Source: JBBRHF01 sp038223055 (GTDB lineage: Bacteria > Actinomycetota > Actinomycetes > JACCUZ01). From it: a stretch of 40,301 nt of DNA. Below are positions 8,890-16,477 of the stretch, in pieces. The stretch's first letter is position 1, and each line of letters starts with the position of its first letter. The notes below the pieces were generated by a model. That model did not search any database. It was not told where the DNA came from and was given only the letters and a program-made list of their open reading frames with translations. A program made the position numbers and the translations under genes. The DNA is taken from positions 1-40,301 of the forward strand of contig JBBRHF010000014.1 in NCBI GenBank assembly GCA_038223055.1. The letters are read 5' to 3'.

Positions 8890-9094
8890 ATGGGTAAGGC
8901 GAGAACCGGACGTCCCAAGACCCCGCTGGCGTGCAGTGATGAGGAACTCGATCATATGGTTCGCTGGTCGCGTCGGGCGAAGTCGGCGCAGGCGTTTCCT
9001 GGTCGACCGGCTCGACGGTCTGGTCGCTGAGCCACGGCCGGGCCGGCCGCCCTCGATCTTGGTGGACAAGCTCGACGAGGTGATCGTGGCGACA
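8890..9094 (+). pseudogene. IS630-family transposase remnant with internal deletion
   Basis: ATG 8890 opens a frame whose product begins MGKARTGRPKTPL and continues SDEELDHMVRWSRRAKSAQA, the typical N-terminus of an IS630-family transposase. Near 8990 the homology jumps, in another frame, to RFLVDRLDGLVAEPRPGRPPS and DKLDEVIVAT, which in the intact family follows the helix-turn-helix. Thus the HTH region (roughly 35 residues) is deleted, the frame is shifted, and the catalytic DDE part is absent. The first frame stops at 9030. The remnant begins 36 bp after the acyl-CoA synthetase stop. Assignment comes from remembered family sequence, not a search. Confidence 0.75.
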
Positions 9095-9190
9095 CCACCC
9101 GCGACCCGGACTCCTCGACCGCGACCCGCGCCACCGCCAACCCGTCCATGTCGAACAGACGCAACACGTCCGAGACGCCATCGCGCGCGG
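9093..9190 (-). pseudogene. short transposase-like fragment (possibly ISL3-family N-terminus)
   Basis: Read on the minus strand, this piece encodes VSDVLRLFDMDGLAVARV followed by VEESGSRVV, resembling the first beta strands of ISL3-family transposases, which precede the zinc-finger cysteines. The resemblance stops at base 9093, where the IS630 remnant on the other strand ends. The rest of the transposase, including all cysteines, is missing. It could instead be chance; the match is short. Confidence 0.4.
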
Positions 9191-9218
9191 ATAGGTGGGT
9201 CCTGGTCGCGGTCTGAGT

Positions 9219-9277
9219 TCAGGCGGGGTCTCAGCTCAGGCGGGGACTCAGCTCAGGCGGGGACTCAGCTTAGGCGG
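9219..9277 (+). repeat. 17-bp tandem repeat, 3.5 copies, spanning the VOC stop codon
   Basis: Units TCAGGCGGGGTCTCAGC (9219-9235) and two copies of TCAGGCGGGGACTCAGC (9236-9252, 9253-9269), then a partial TTAGGCGG (9270-9277). The partial copy encodes the last codons of the VOC gene on the minus strand, and that gene's stop (9265-9267) lies in the third unit. The array therefore looks like duplication of the gene's 3' end outward from its terminus. Confidence 0.9.
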
Positions 9278-9636
9278 CGGCGCAGGAGGCAGAACTCGTT
9301 GCCCTCGGGGTCGAGCAGGACGTGCCACTGCTCCTCGCCGGTCTGGCCGATATCGGCCGGGCGCGCGCCGATCTTCAGCAGGCGCTCGAGCTCGGCGTCC
9401 TGGTCGCGGTCGGTGGGGTTGATGTCGATGTGCAGCCGCAGCTTGCCGGTCCTGGGCTCGGTTGTCGGGCTGAAGATCAGGGCCGGTTGCAGTCCGCCGA
9501 ACCCGTCCTCCGGTCCGATCTCGATCGCGCCGTCCTCGGTGTCGAGCACGACGAAGCCGAGCACCTCGCACCAGAAATCCCCCAGCCGTTGCGGATCCAG
9601 GCAGTCGATGACCAGTTCGGAGAAGCGAGAAGCCAT
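9265..9636 (-). CDS. VOC/glyoxalase-superfamily protein
   Basis: A 123-residue single-module vicinal-oxygen-chelate protein. Start ATG at 9636 gives MASRFSELVIDCLDPQRLGDFW, the usual opening of small actinobacterial glyoxalase-like proteins; the frame is open further upstream but the extra residues are basic and low-complexity. The betaalpha-betabetabeta pattern is visible: FWCEVLGFVVLD, then LRLHIDINPTDRDQDAELERLL, then WHVLLDPEGNEFCLL with the conserved late D-P-E-G-N-E-F. The family includes glyoxalases, dioxygenases and resistance proteins; substrate unknown. It lies in the decay zone but appears intact. Its 3' end is embedded in a 17-bp tandem array. Confidence 0.8.
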   Translation of the reverse strand: MASRFSELVIDCLDPQRLGDFWCEVLGFVVLDTEDGAIEIGPEDGFGGLQPALIFSPTTEPRTGKLRLHIDINPTDRDQDAELERLLKIGARPADIGQTGEEQWHVLLDPEGNEFCLLRRRLS

Positions 9637-9747
9637 GCTTGCCACCCTACGGACAGGATCCGCCAGCCATGTCTGCCCGGTGAGGCGCACGGACCCCGGG
9701 CCGCGCCGCCTCTTCCGACGGTCTGCGTCGAGCAATCTCGACCCGGT

Positions 9748-10091
9748 TCAGGAGTCGATTCGGCACCGCTGCGGATAGACCGTCTCGCCGTGGGCCAGCA
9801 TCTCGACGAACTTCTCGATCTGCCGGGCGCGCGCTAACGCCGCGTCCCGCCGGCCGTCGGCTCGGGCCCGCTCGACCTGGGCCAGGCCCGCCGGGCGCAT
9901 GCGGCCCTCGGCGATGAGCCGGGCGACGTGCCCGACGTTGCGGGCCGACCAGGCGCTGTGGCCAGCACCAGCCACACCCCCGACGGGTCCCCGTGGTGCC
10001 CGACCAGCCAGTCCCGCCAGGCCGAGACGTCGGCGACGATCGGCAGGGGGAGGTCGGCGGCCACGCGAGCCCCCCTGCCAGCACGTGTCAC
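9748..10091 (-). pseudogene. YdeI/OmpD-associated family protein, broken by two deletions
   Basis: Frame one (GTG 10091) gives LPIVADVSAWRDWLVGHH and DPSGVWLVLA, the N-terminus of YdeI-family proteins. Directly after VWLVLA, near 9965, the homology continues in another frame with SAWSARNVGHVARLIAEGR, skipping the roughly 45 residues (including the ALCFGWIDG-type core) expected between. A second, in-frame jump near 9845 fuses the ERARADGRRDAA helix to the extreme C-terminus ARQIEKFVEMLAHGETVYP, skipping another 60 or so residues. The full family is around 190-200 residues; about 110 remain. Non-functional as YdeI in all likelihood. Confidence 0.75.
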
Positions 10092-10141
10092 GGTGCTTGC
10101 GCGGACGGTGGTGGTCGAATTGCTCGACCCCCGTGCCCCCG

Positions 10142-10516
10142 TCAGCGGTAGCGGAACCCGTCCAGGAACCGCTGGAACACCCCGCCCTGCGGGCGCAGCG
10201 GGGCGGCGTCGCGCGCGGGCGTCGTACGACGCCGGGCGACCGGCTGGTCGTAGTCCGTGCTGACGATGGCCTCCACGGTCCGGTCCTCGTCGAAGTTCTC
10301 CGACCCTTCGATCACGGGGACGAACCCGACGAGCATGCCGTCGCGGATGACCTGCGCCTCCAGCCCGGCGGCGCCATCGCTGTCCCAGACGGCCTCGCGC
10401 CCGCCCGGCAGGGCGATCCGGATGCCGAACTGATAGACACCTGCCTTGGCGATCTGCGCGTCGATGCCGTGCTGGCGCAGCCGGTCGACCACCTGGCGGG
10501 CCCGATTCTCTTCCAT
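10142..10516 (-). CDS. conserved hypothetical actinobacterial protein
   Basis: A 124-residue soluble protein; ATG 10516 gives MEENRARQVVDRLRQHGIDAQI. The sequence reads as a small alpha/beta domain (YQFGIRIALPGGREAVWDSD, then LEAQVIRDGMLVGFVPVI and FDEDRTVEAIVSTDYD) followed by a basic, proline-containing tail ending in FQRFLDGFRYR. I recognise it only as a type of short protein common in actinobacteria and cannot assign a function. It is transcribed divergently from the DUF1003-like gene, with 89 bp between the starts. It is the one small gene in this zone besides the VOC gene that shows no deletion. Confidence 0.65.
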   Translation of the reverse strand: MEENRARQVVDRLRQHGIDAQIAKAGVYQFGIRIALPGGREAVWDSDGAAGLEAQVIRDGMLVGFVPVIEGSENFDEDRTVEAIVSTDYDQPVARRRTTPARDAAPLRPQGGVFQRFLDGFRYR

Positions 10517-10605
10517 CGTTCCCAAACTAGCGCGATCCCCGCCGACCCGGCGGCCTTGACCTACCCGTGGTCCGGACCAGATCAGTGACCCGCGAGGAGA
10601 ACCCG

Positions 10606-10884
10606 ATGAGCAGCCAGCCACCGCACGCACGCCCTCGACACCCCGTCGTCGAGGCCCAGCTCGCGCACCGGGCGTCGCACGCCCAGATGCGGGTGGCCGA
10701 CGCGATCACGGCCTTCGCCGGGTCGATGCCCTTCGTCAACCTGCACGCGGTGGCCTTCGCCCACGACTTCGTCGAGCAGGAGATCGAGCTCAAGACCAAC
10801 ACCGAGCTGACCCGCGAGATCCACCTGCTCACCACGGAGCTGCACCGTCGCCTCGTGACCGACCAGCCCACGTCGCGATCGTGA
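10606..10884 (+). CDS. DUF1003-like protein lacking its membrane segments
   Basis: ATG 10606, 7 bases after a GAGGAGA ribosome binding site, encodes 92 residues. The first half carries the DUF1003 signature VADAITAFAGSMPFVNLHAV and the second half the cytosolic tail HDFVEQEIELKTNTELTREI, HLLTTELHRRL. In intact DUF1003 proteins these flank about 45-50 residues holding two transmembrane helices; here they are joined in frame (HAVAFA-HDFVEQE), so no membrane pair remains. DUF1003 function is unknown. This may be a broken gene that stayed in frame or a short soluble variant; the neighbouring deletions favour the first. Confidence 0.65.
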   Translation: MSSQPPHARPRHPVVEAQLAHRASHAQMRVADAITAFAGSMPFVNLHAVAFAHDFVEQEIELKTNTELTREIHLLTTELHRRLVTDQPTSRS

Positions 10885-10896
10885 GCTGGCGCTGGG

Positions 10897-12276
10897 TCAG
10901 TGGCCGAGAAACCGGCCGAACAGCGCGGCGCGTCGCGACGGCAGCCCGGTGCGCGCTTCCTCGGCGTCGGCCCCGGTCATCAGCCGCAGTCCCGCGTTGA
11001 TGCCGAGCCAGCGCAACGGCTCGGGCTCCCATCGGGGCGAGCGGTGGCCGACCCACGGCAGCCGTTCCCGGTCGGTGTGCCGGCCCAGCACCAGGTCGGC
11101 GAGCGTGCGCCCGGCCAGGTTCGACGCGCCGACTCCGTCCCCGACGTAGCCGCCTGCCCACCCCAGCCCGGTGTCCCGGTCGAGCCCCACCGAGGCGACC
11201 CAGTCGCGCGGGACCCCGAGCGGGCCGCCCCAGGTATGGGTCACTGCGGTGTCGCGCAGCGCAGGGAACAGCTCGACCAGCGTCGCGCGCAGCGCGGCGA
11301 AAACCTCCGGCTCCCGGTCGTACGACGGGTGCACCCGCGATCGGCAGTGATAGGGCGCGCCCCGGCCGCCGAAGGCGATCCGGCCATCGGCCGTGCGCTG
11401 GCCGTAGATGACCAGGTGGCGCCCGTCGGTGAACGTCTCGCGGTCACCCAGCCCGATCTGCTCCCACACCGCGCCCGGCAGCGGCTCGGTCGCCAGCATC
11501 AGCGAGTAGACCGGGGCGAGGACGCGTCGGTGCCCGCCGAGCGCGGCCGTGAACCCCTCGGTCGCCCTGATCACGTGCGCCGCGCGCACCACGGCGTGCG
11601 GCGTGTGCGCCCGCCCCGGCTCGATCCGCGTCGCCGGTGTGTTCTCCAAGATCCGCACACCGTGGCGTTCGACGGCATCGGCCAAGCCGCGCACCAGTCG
11701 GGCCGGGTGGATGGCGGCGCAGTGCGGGGTGAACGTGGCGCCCACGACACCGGTGGCCCCGAGGCGGCCGGCCGCCTCGGGGGCGTCCAGCAGCCGCAGG
11801 TCGTCCTCGGTCAGCCCCCACTCCCGGGCCGAGCGGACCTCGTCCCGGGCTCGCCCAAGCTGCACCGGTGTCCGGGCCACGGTCACGGTGCCGCCCTTGT
11901 GGTAGTGGCAGTCGATGCCCTCCGCCGCCGCCACCCGGCCCACCTCGTCCACCGTGTCGTACAGCGAACGCTGCAGGGCGAGTGCGCCAGAGCGGTCGGC
12001 GAGCCGGGCCAGCCGGGCCAGCGAGGAGGGGAATAGCGCCGAGCACCAGCCGCCGTTGCGACCCGACGCGCCAAAACCTGCCGTCTCCCCCTCGAGCACC
12101 GCGACCCGTAGGGTCGGGTCGTGGGTGGCGAGGTAGTAGGCGGTCCACAGACCGGTGTAGCCCGCCCCGACGATGCACACGTCCACGTCGAGGTCCCCGG
12201 CAAGGGGCGCCCGCCGGTCAAGCGGGGCGACGGGCTCGGGCAGGCTGTCGGCCCACCACGACGCCGACCCGCTCAT
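10897..12276 (-). CDS. FAD-dependent amine/amino-acid oxidoreductase (DAO family, PuuB-like)
   Basis: A 459-residue flavoprotein. ATG 12276 gives MSGSASWWADSLPEP, and DVDVCIVGAGYTGLWTAYYLA is the Rossmann GxGxxG dinucleotide site; the ORF is open further upstream, but that part overlaps the preceding gene. GFGASGRNGGW is the conserved FAD-contact motif of the gamma-glutamylputrescine oxidase/DAO group, and GYVGDGVGASNLAGRTLADL is the C-terminal FAD motif. It is last in a minus-strand operon (Lrp, aminotransferase, PPOX, this gene). The ATG would overlap the PPOX stop as ATGA if that gene were not frameshifted. Context suggests oxidation of putrescine, a gamma-glutamyl derivative or another amine; substrate unproven. 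Confidence 0.82.
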   Translation of the reverse strand: MSGSASWWADSLPEPVAPLDRRAPLAGDLDVDVCIVGAGYTGLWTAYYLATHDPTLRVAVLEGETAGFGASGRNGGWCSALFPSSLARLARLADRSGALALQRSLYDTVDEVGRVAAAEGIDCHYHKGGTVTVARTPVQLGRARDEVRSAREWGLTEDDLRLLDAPEAAGRLGATGVVGATFTPHCAAIHPARLVRGLADAVERHGVRILENTPATRIEPGRAHTPHAVVRAAHVIRATEGFTAALGGHRRVLAPVYSLMLATEPLPGAVWEQIGLGDRETFTDGRHLVIYGQRTADGRIAFGGRGAPYHCRSRVHPSYDREPEVFAALRATLVELFPALRDTAVTHTWGGPLGVPRDWVASVGLDRDTGLGWAGGYVGDGVGASNLAGRTLADLVLGRHTDRERLPWVGHRSPRWEPEPLRWLGINAGLRLMTGADAEEARTGLPSRRAALFGRFLGH

Positions 12277-12967
12277 CGCGCGGCGCCCCACGTCCGCAGG
12301 TAGGCCGGCAGGGCGGGTTCCCCGCGCAGGTCGGGGCGGGGACCGGGTCGCCGAGCACCTCCCGGATCGGGACGACACCGGCCCAGGCCGCCACGTCGAG
12401 GTCGGCGGCATCGTCGGCGGGCGGCCCGTCGCTCACCTTGACCGACCACTCAGCCAGCGGCAGCCGCAGCACCAGGGTCGCCGCGAGTTCCTTACGGCTC
12501 GGCGGGCGCACGTCGTCCCACCGTCCCGGCATGAGGTGCTCGCTGAGCCGGCGCAAGGCGTGGGCCTTGTCGGCGTCGGGCACCGGCGCGCAGGATCCCA
12601 GCACCATGGCCGACCGGTAGTGCATCGAGGACTCGAAGGCGGAGCGGGCCAGCACCAGCCCGTCGTACAGCGTGACCGTCAGGCAGGCGGGTGCCCCGTC
12701 GGCGAGCACGCGGAACAGCCGACTCGCCGTCGAACCATGCAGGAGTACGTCGTCGCCCGCGGGCGCGTAGCCCACCGGCAGCACGAACGGCTGACCCTGC
12801 TCGCCGACGATGCCGACATGGGCGACCCGCCCGGCCGCCAGCACCGCGTCCAGCGCGGGCCGGTCTGGCCGCGCCTTCTCTGGCACCCGGCGAACCCGGG
12901 TCCGGGTCCGCGACAAGCCGGTCTCCGCCAAGGGTGTCTCGTCCCCGCCGGTCAGAGCCGGTTCCAC
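12218..12967 (-). CDS. pyridoxamine 5'-phosphate oxidase-like flavoprotein, C-terminus frameshifted
   Basis: A split-barrel FMN-binding-type protein. Recognisable segments are AAGRVAHVGIVGEQGQPFVLPVGY, VLLHGSTASRLFRVL, LARSAFESSMHYRSAMVLG and LPLAEWSVKVSDGPP. GTG 12967 overlaps the aminotransferase end by 16 bp. The annotated frame ends in an odd Cys/Arg-rich tail after VLGDPVPAP. Restoring one base near 12330-12341 (a C-rich run) instead reads DLRGEPALPAYLRTWGAAR and stops at 12273-12275, making an ATGA overlap with the FAD oxidoreductase, a typical family ending of about 231 residues. So the shown 249-residue tail is probably due to a one-base loss, real or a sequencing error. Substrate unknown; co-occurrence with polyamine genes is contextual only. 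Confidence 0.75.
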   Translation of the reverse strand: MEPALTGGDETPLAETGLSRTRTRVRRVPEKARPDRPALDAVLAAGRVAHVGIVGEQGQPFVLPVGYAPAGDDVLLHGSTASRLFRVLADGAPACLTVTLYDGLVLARSAFESSMHYRSAMVLGSCAPVPDADKAHALRRLSEHLMPGRWDDVRPPSRKELAATLVLRLPLAEWSVKVSDGPPADDAADLDVAAWAGVVPIREVLGDPVPAPTCAGNPPCRPTCGRGAPRDERVGVVVGRQPARARRPA

Positions 12968-14349
12968 GCCTCGGTCAGCACGGCCCGCAGGATCTGCTCC
13001 ATCTCATCGAAATGGGACTGGTCGCAGATCAGCGGCGGCGAGAGCTGGATGACGGGGTCGCCGCGGTCGTCGGCCCGGCAGTAGAGCCCGGCGTCGAACA
13101 GCGCCCTGGACAGGAAACCGCGCAGCAGGCGCTCGGACTCGTCGTCGTTGAACGTCTCCCGGGTGACCTTGTCCTTGACCATCTCGATGCCGTAGAAGAA
13201 CCCGTCGCCGCGGACGTCCCCGACGATGGGCAGGTCACGAAGCTTCTCCAGCGTGGCCCGGAACGCATCGGCGTTGTCCAGCACGTGATCGTTGAGCTTC
13301 TCCCGCTCGAAGATGTCGAGGTTGGCCAGGGCGACGGCGGCCGAGACCGGGTGGCCGCCGAAGGTATATCCGTGCGCGAACATGGTGTCGCCGTGCAAGA
13401 AGGGCTCCATGATGCGGTCGGTGACGATCATCGCGCCGATGGGGGAGTAGCCCGAGGTCATGCCCTTGGCGCAGGTGATGATGTCGGGCTGGTAGCCGAA
13501 CCGCGCCGACCCGAAGTAGTGCCCGAGGCGGCCGAACGAGCAGATGACCTCGTCGGAGACGAGCAGCACGTCGTGCTTGTCGCAGATCTCGCGGACCCGG
13601 GCGAAGTAGCCGGGCGGCGGCGGGAAGCAGCCGCCCGAGTTCTGCACCGGCTCGAGGAAGACCGCCGCGACGGTGTCGGGGCCCTCGAACTCGATCATTT
13701 CCTCGATCCGGTTGGCCGCCCACTGGCCGAACGCATCGAGGTCGTCGGCGTGCTCGGTCGCGCGGTAGAAGTTGGTGTTGGGCACCTTGAGGGCGCCGGG
13801 CACCAGCGGCTCGAACATCGCCTTCGCCCCCGGGATCCCGGTGATCGACAGCGCCCCGTGCGGGGTGCCGTGGTAGGCGATGGAGCGGCTGATCACCTTG
13901 TGCTTCAACGGTTTCCCGCTGAGCTTGAAATATTGCTTGGCGACCTTCCAGGCACTCTCGACCGCCTCACCGCCGCCCGTGGTGAAGAAGACCCGGTTGA
14001 GGTCGCCGGGCGCGAGGTGGGCCAGCCGCTCGGCCAGCTCGATCGCCTTGGGGTGGGCGTAGGACCACAGCGGGAAGTAGGCGAGCTCGCTGGCCTGCTT
14101 GGCCGCGACCTCCGCGAGCTCGGAGCGCCCGTGCCCGGCCTGGACGACGAACAGGCCGGCGAGACCGTCGAGGTAGCGCTTGCCGGTGTCGTCGTAGATG
14201 TAGGCGCCGTCGCCGCGCACGATGACCGGGACGTGCTGGCCCTGGTGGTAGGTCGACATGCGGGTGAAGTGCATCCATAGGTGCTCGCGGGCGCGCTCGG
14301 CCAGCGCGTCGTCGCCGGGCTCGTGGACGTCTTGGGAGGACAGGCTCAT
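12952..14349 (-). CDS. class III aminotransferase, probable putrescine/diamine aminotransferase
   Basis: A 465-residue PLP-dependent aminotransferase of the aspartate aminotransferase superfamily class III. The PLP-binding lysine is Lys295 (ITCAKGMTSGY), preceded by the DEVICSFGRLG motif (VSDEV, Asp266) and FTTGGGEAVESAWK (phosphate site). FLEPVQNSGGCFPPPPGYF is typical of the putrescine- and polyamine-pyruvate transaminase subgroup. ATG 14349 overlaps the Lrp stop as ATGA, so it is co-transcribed with the regulator. With the divergent aminobutyraldehyde dehydrogenase, the likely reaction is putrescine to 4-aminobutanal with pyruvate or 2-oxoglutarate as acceptor. Other omega-amino donors cannot be excluded. 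Confidence 0.88.
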   Translation of the reverse strand: MSLSSQDVHEPGDDALAERAREHLWMHFTRMSTYHQGQHVPVIVRGDGAYIYDDTGKRYLDGLAGLFVVQAGHGRSELAEVAAKQASELAYFPLWSYAHPKAIELAERLAHLAPGDLNRVFFTTGGGEAVESAWKVAKQYFKLSGKPLKHKVISRSIAYHGTPHGALSITGIPGAKAMFEPLVPGALKVPNTNFYRATEHADDLDAFGQWAANRIEEMIEFEGPDTVAAVFLEPVQNSGGCFPPPPGYFARVREICDKHDVLLVSDEVICSFGRLGHYFGSARFGYQPDIITCAKGMTSGYSPIGAMIVTDRIMEPFLHGDTMFAHGYTFGGHPVSAAVALANLDIFEREKLNDHVLDNADAFRATLEKLRDLPIVGDVRGDGFFYGIEMVKDKVTRETFNDDESERLLRGFLSRALFDAGLYCRADDRGDPVIQLSPPLICDQSHFDEMEQILRAVLTEAWNRL

Positions 14350-14819
14350 CGGGTTCCCCAGTTGTAGAGCTGCTTGTGCAGCTTGAGATAGACGAAGGAC
14401 TCGGTGGTGCGCACGGAGGGCACCGCGCGGATCCGCTTGCTGACCAGGTCCAGCAGGTGGTCGTCGTCCTCGCAGACGACTTCCACGAGCAGGTCGAAAC
14501 CGCCCGCGGTAATGACGACGTAGTCGACCTCGGGCATGTCGGCGATCTTCTCGGCGACCGCCTCGATGTCTCCGTCACACCGGATGCCGATCATGGCCTG
14601 GCGGGCGAAACCGACCTGGACAGGGTCGGTGACGGCGACGATCTGCATCGCTCCGGTTTCGAGAAGGCGCTGCACCCGCTGGCGCACGGCCGCCTCGGAC
14701 AGGCCCACGGCCCTTCCGATGGCGCCGTAGGGACGACGACCGTCTTCCTGCAGCTGTTCGATGATCGCCTTGGAGACGTCGTCGAGCGCGGCACCGCGGG
14801 TCCGCTCGCTGCTCCCCAT
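14346..14819 (-). CDS. Lrp/AsnC-family transcriptional regulator
   Basis: A 157-residue Lrp-type regulator: an N-terminal helix-turn-helix (ALDDVSKAIIEQLQEDGRR, GRAVGLSEAAVRQRVQRLLE, residues 11-58) and a C-terminal RAM ligand-binding domain (AMIGIRCDGDIEAVAEKIA, VVITAGGFDLLVEVV). ATG 14819 was chosen over the longer open frame because GGAGAGG lies about 10 bases upstream and the product then has standard length. It overlaps the aminotransferase start (ATGA) and diverges from the aldehyde dehydrogenase, so it probably senses an amine or amino acid and regulates both directions. Confidence 0.9.
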   Translation of the reverse strand: MGSSERTRGAALDDVSKAIIEQLQEDGRRPYGAIGRAVGLSEAAVRQRVQRLLETGAMQIVAVTDPVQVGFARQAMIGIRCDGDIEAVAEKIADMPEVDYVVITAGGFDLLVEVVCEDDDHLLDLVSKRIRAVPSVRTTESFVYLKLHKQLYNWGTR

Positions 14820-14877
14820 GCCATGATCCTCTCCGCTGGACACGCCTCTTGGCAAGTGATTCCGCAGCCCAGACCGG

Positions 14878-14898
14878 CGATAGTTGCTGAATCTGTCG
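14878..14898. promoter_or_regulatory. candidate Lrp operator (imperfect palindrome)
   Basis: A 21-bp imperfect palindrome with outer arms CGATAG and CTGTCG lies midway between the divergent Lrp gene (start 14819) and the aldehyde dehydrogenase. Lrp-type sites are usually short degenerate palindromes of about this size. The assignment is positional and weak. Confidence 0.3.
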
Positions 14899-14995
14899 TT
14901 CGAGGGGGCATTCTCTGTTGATCCGGCCACTGTTCTTCGCTACCTGTGTGGACATAGGCTCCGGACTTCACGTTGTCCCGACCGAGGAGCTCACG

Positions 14996-16450
14996 TTGAA
15001 CCAGGCGCCGCGCACCCTTCGCAACTTCGTCAACGGCGCGTACGTCGACGCCGCGGACGGCCGCACCCTCGACATCGTGGACCCCGCCACCGGCCGGACC
15101 TTCGCCACCTCACCGGTCTCGAGCACCATCGACGTCGACGCGGCGATGTTCGCGGCCCAGACCGCGTTCGAGGGCGGCTGGCGAGACTCGACCCCCAGTG
15201 ACCGGCAGAGGGCGTTGCTGCGCATCGCCGATGCCTTCGAGGCCCGCTCCGACGAACTGGTCGCGGCCGAGGTGGCCAACACCGGCAAGCCACGCGCGCT
15301 GACCCGGTCGGAGGAGATCCCGCCGATGGTGGACCAGATCCGCTTCTTCGCGGGTGCGGCGAGGGTGCTTCAGGGCCTGTCGGCGGGGGAGTACATGGCG
15401 GGGCACACCTCGTTCGTCCGCCGGGAGCCGATCGGGGTCTGCGCCCAGGTCACGCCGTGGAACTACCCGATGATGATGGCCGTCTGGAAGTGGGCCCCGG
15501 CGATCGCCGCAGGCAACACGGTGGTGCTCAAGCCCGCCGACACGACGCCGGTGTCCACCCTGCTGATGGCCGAGATCATGGCCGAGTTCCTCCCCGACGG
15601 CGTCATGAACGTCGTTTGCGGGGACCGGGACACCGGGCGCGCCCTGGTGCAGCACCGGGTGCCGCAGATGGTGTCCATCACCGGCTCGGTGCGGGCCGGG
15701 ATGGAGGTCGCCGGCGCGGCGGCACGCGACCTCAAGCGGGTGCACCTCGAGCTGGGCGGCAAGGCGCCGGTCGTGGTCTTCGACGACGCCGACCTCGCGG
15801 CGGCGGCCGAGGGGATCGCCGTCGCCGGCTACTTCAACGCCGGACAGGACTGCACCGCCGCCACCCGGGTCCTGGCGGCGCCGGGGATCCACGACGACTT
15901 CGTCGCCGCCCTGGCCGAGCAGGCCCGCGGGAGCGCCAAGACGGGTACGGCCGACGATGAGGACGTGCTGTTCGGGCCGCTCAACAGCGCCGGGCAGCTC
16001 GAGCGGGTGATGGGGTTCCTCGAGCGGGCGCCGGAGCACGCCACGGTCTCGGCCGGCGGCTCGCGGGTCGGCGGCGACCTGGCGTCGGGCTACTTCCACG
16101 AGGCGACGGTGGTCTCCGGCCTGCGCCAGGACGACGAGATGATTCAGGACGAGCTGTTCGGCCCGGTCATCACCGTGCAGCGGTTCGGCGACGAGGACGA
16201 GGCGGTCCGCTGGGCCAACGGCGTGCAGTACGGCCTGGCATCTTCGGTCTGGACCAAGGACCACGGCCGCGCTATGCGGATGGCCAAGCGGCTGGACTTC
16301 GGCTGCGTGTGGATCAACACCCACATCCCCCTGGTCGCCGAGATGCCGCACGGCGGGTTCAAGCATTCGGGCTACGGCAAGGACCTCTCGATGTACGGCT
16401 TCGAGGACTACACCCGGATCAAGCACGTCATGACCAACCTCGACTCATGA
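14996..16450 (+). CDS. gamma-aminobutyraldehyde dehydrogenase (PatD-like)
   Basis: NAD-dependent aldehyde dehydrogenase of 484 residues. TTG 14996 is preferred: GAGGAG lies about 7 bases upstream and the product then begins NQAPRTLRNFVNGAYVDA, the normal ALDH N-terminus; the frame is open to 14918. The catalytic Cys286 sits in FNAGQDCTAATRV, a form characteristic of aminobutyraldehyde dehydrogenases, and the general base Glu252 in HLELGGKAP; VTPWNYPMMM and FGPVITVQ are further ALDH motifs. It should oxidise 4-aminobutanal to GABA, the step after the aminotransferase encoded on the opposite strand. The agmatinase follows 27 bp later on the same strand. Confidence 0.9.
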   Translation: MNQAPRTLRNFVNGAYVDAADGRTLDIVDPATGRTFATSPVSSTIDVDAAMFAAQTAFEGGWRDSTPSDRQRALLRIADAFEARSDELVAAEVANTGKPRALTRSEEIPPMVDQIRFFAGAARVLQGLSAGEYMAGHTSFVRREPIGVCAQVTPWNYPMMMAVWKWAPAIAAGNTVVLKPADTTPVSTLLMAEIMAEFLPDGVMNVVCGDRDTGRALVQHRVPQMVSITGSVRAGMEVAGAAARDLKRVHLELGGKAPVVVFDDADLAAAAEGIAVAGYFNAGQDCTAATRVLAAPGIHDDFVAALAEQARGSAKTGTADDEDVLFGPLNSAGQLERVMGFLERAPEHATVSAGGSRVGGDLASGYFHEATVVSGLRQDDEMIQDELFGPVITVQRFGDEDEAVRWANGVQYGLASSVWTKDHGRAMRMAKRLDFGCVWINTHIPLVAEMPHGGFKHSGYGKDLSMYGFEDYTRIKHVMTNLDS

Positions 16451-16477
16451 CCCGCGAGACATCTGGGAGCTGACGTC

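Noticed and set aside
7081..9069. 662-codon minus-strand open frame opposite the acyl-CoA synthetase
   Set aside because: It is the antisense shadow of a clear enzyme gene and has no recognisable domain.
8936..9778. 280-codon plus-strand frame through the decay zone
   Set aside because: Only its first part matches a transposase, in a frame shifted relative to the true start; the rest lies opposite the VOC gene and is low-complexity.
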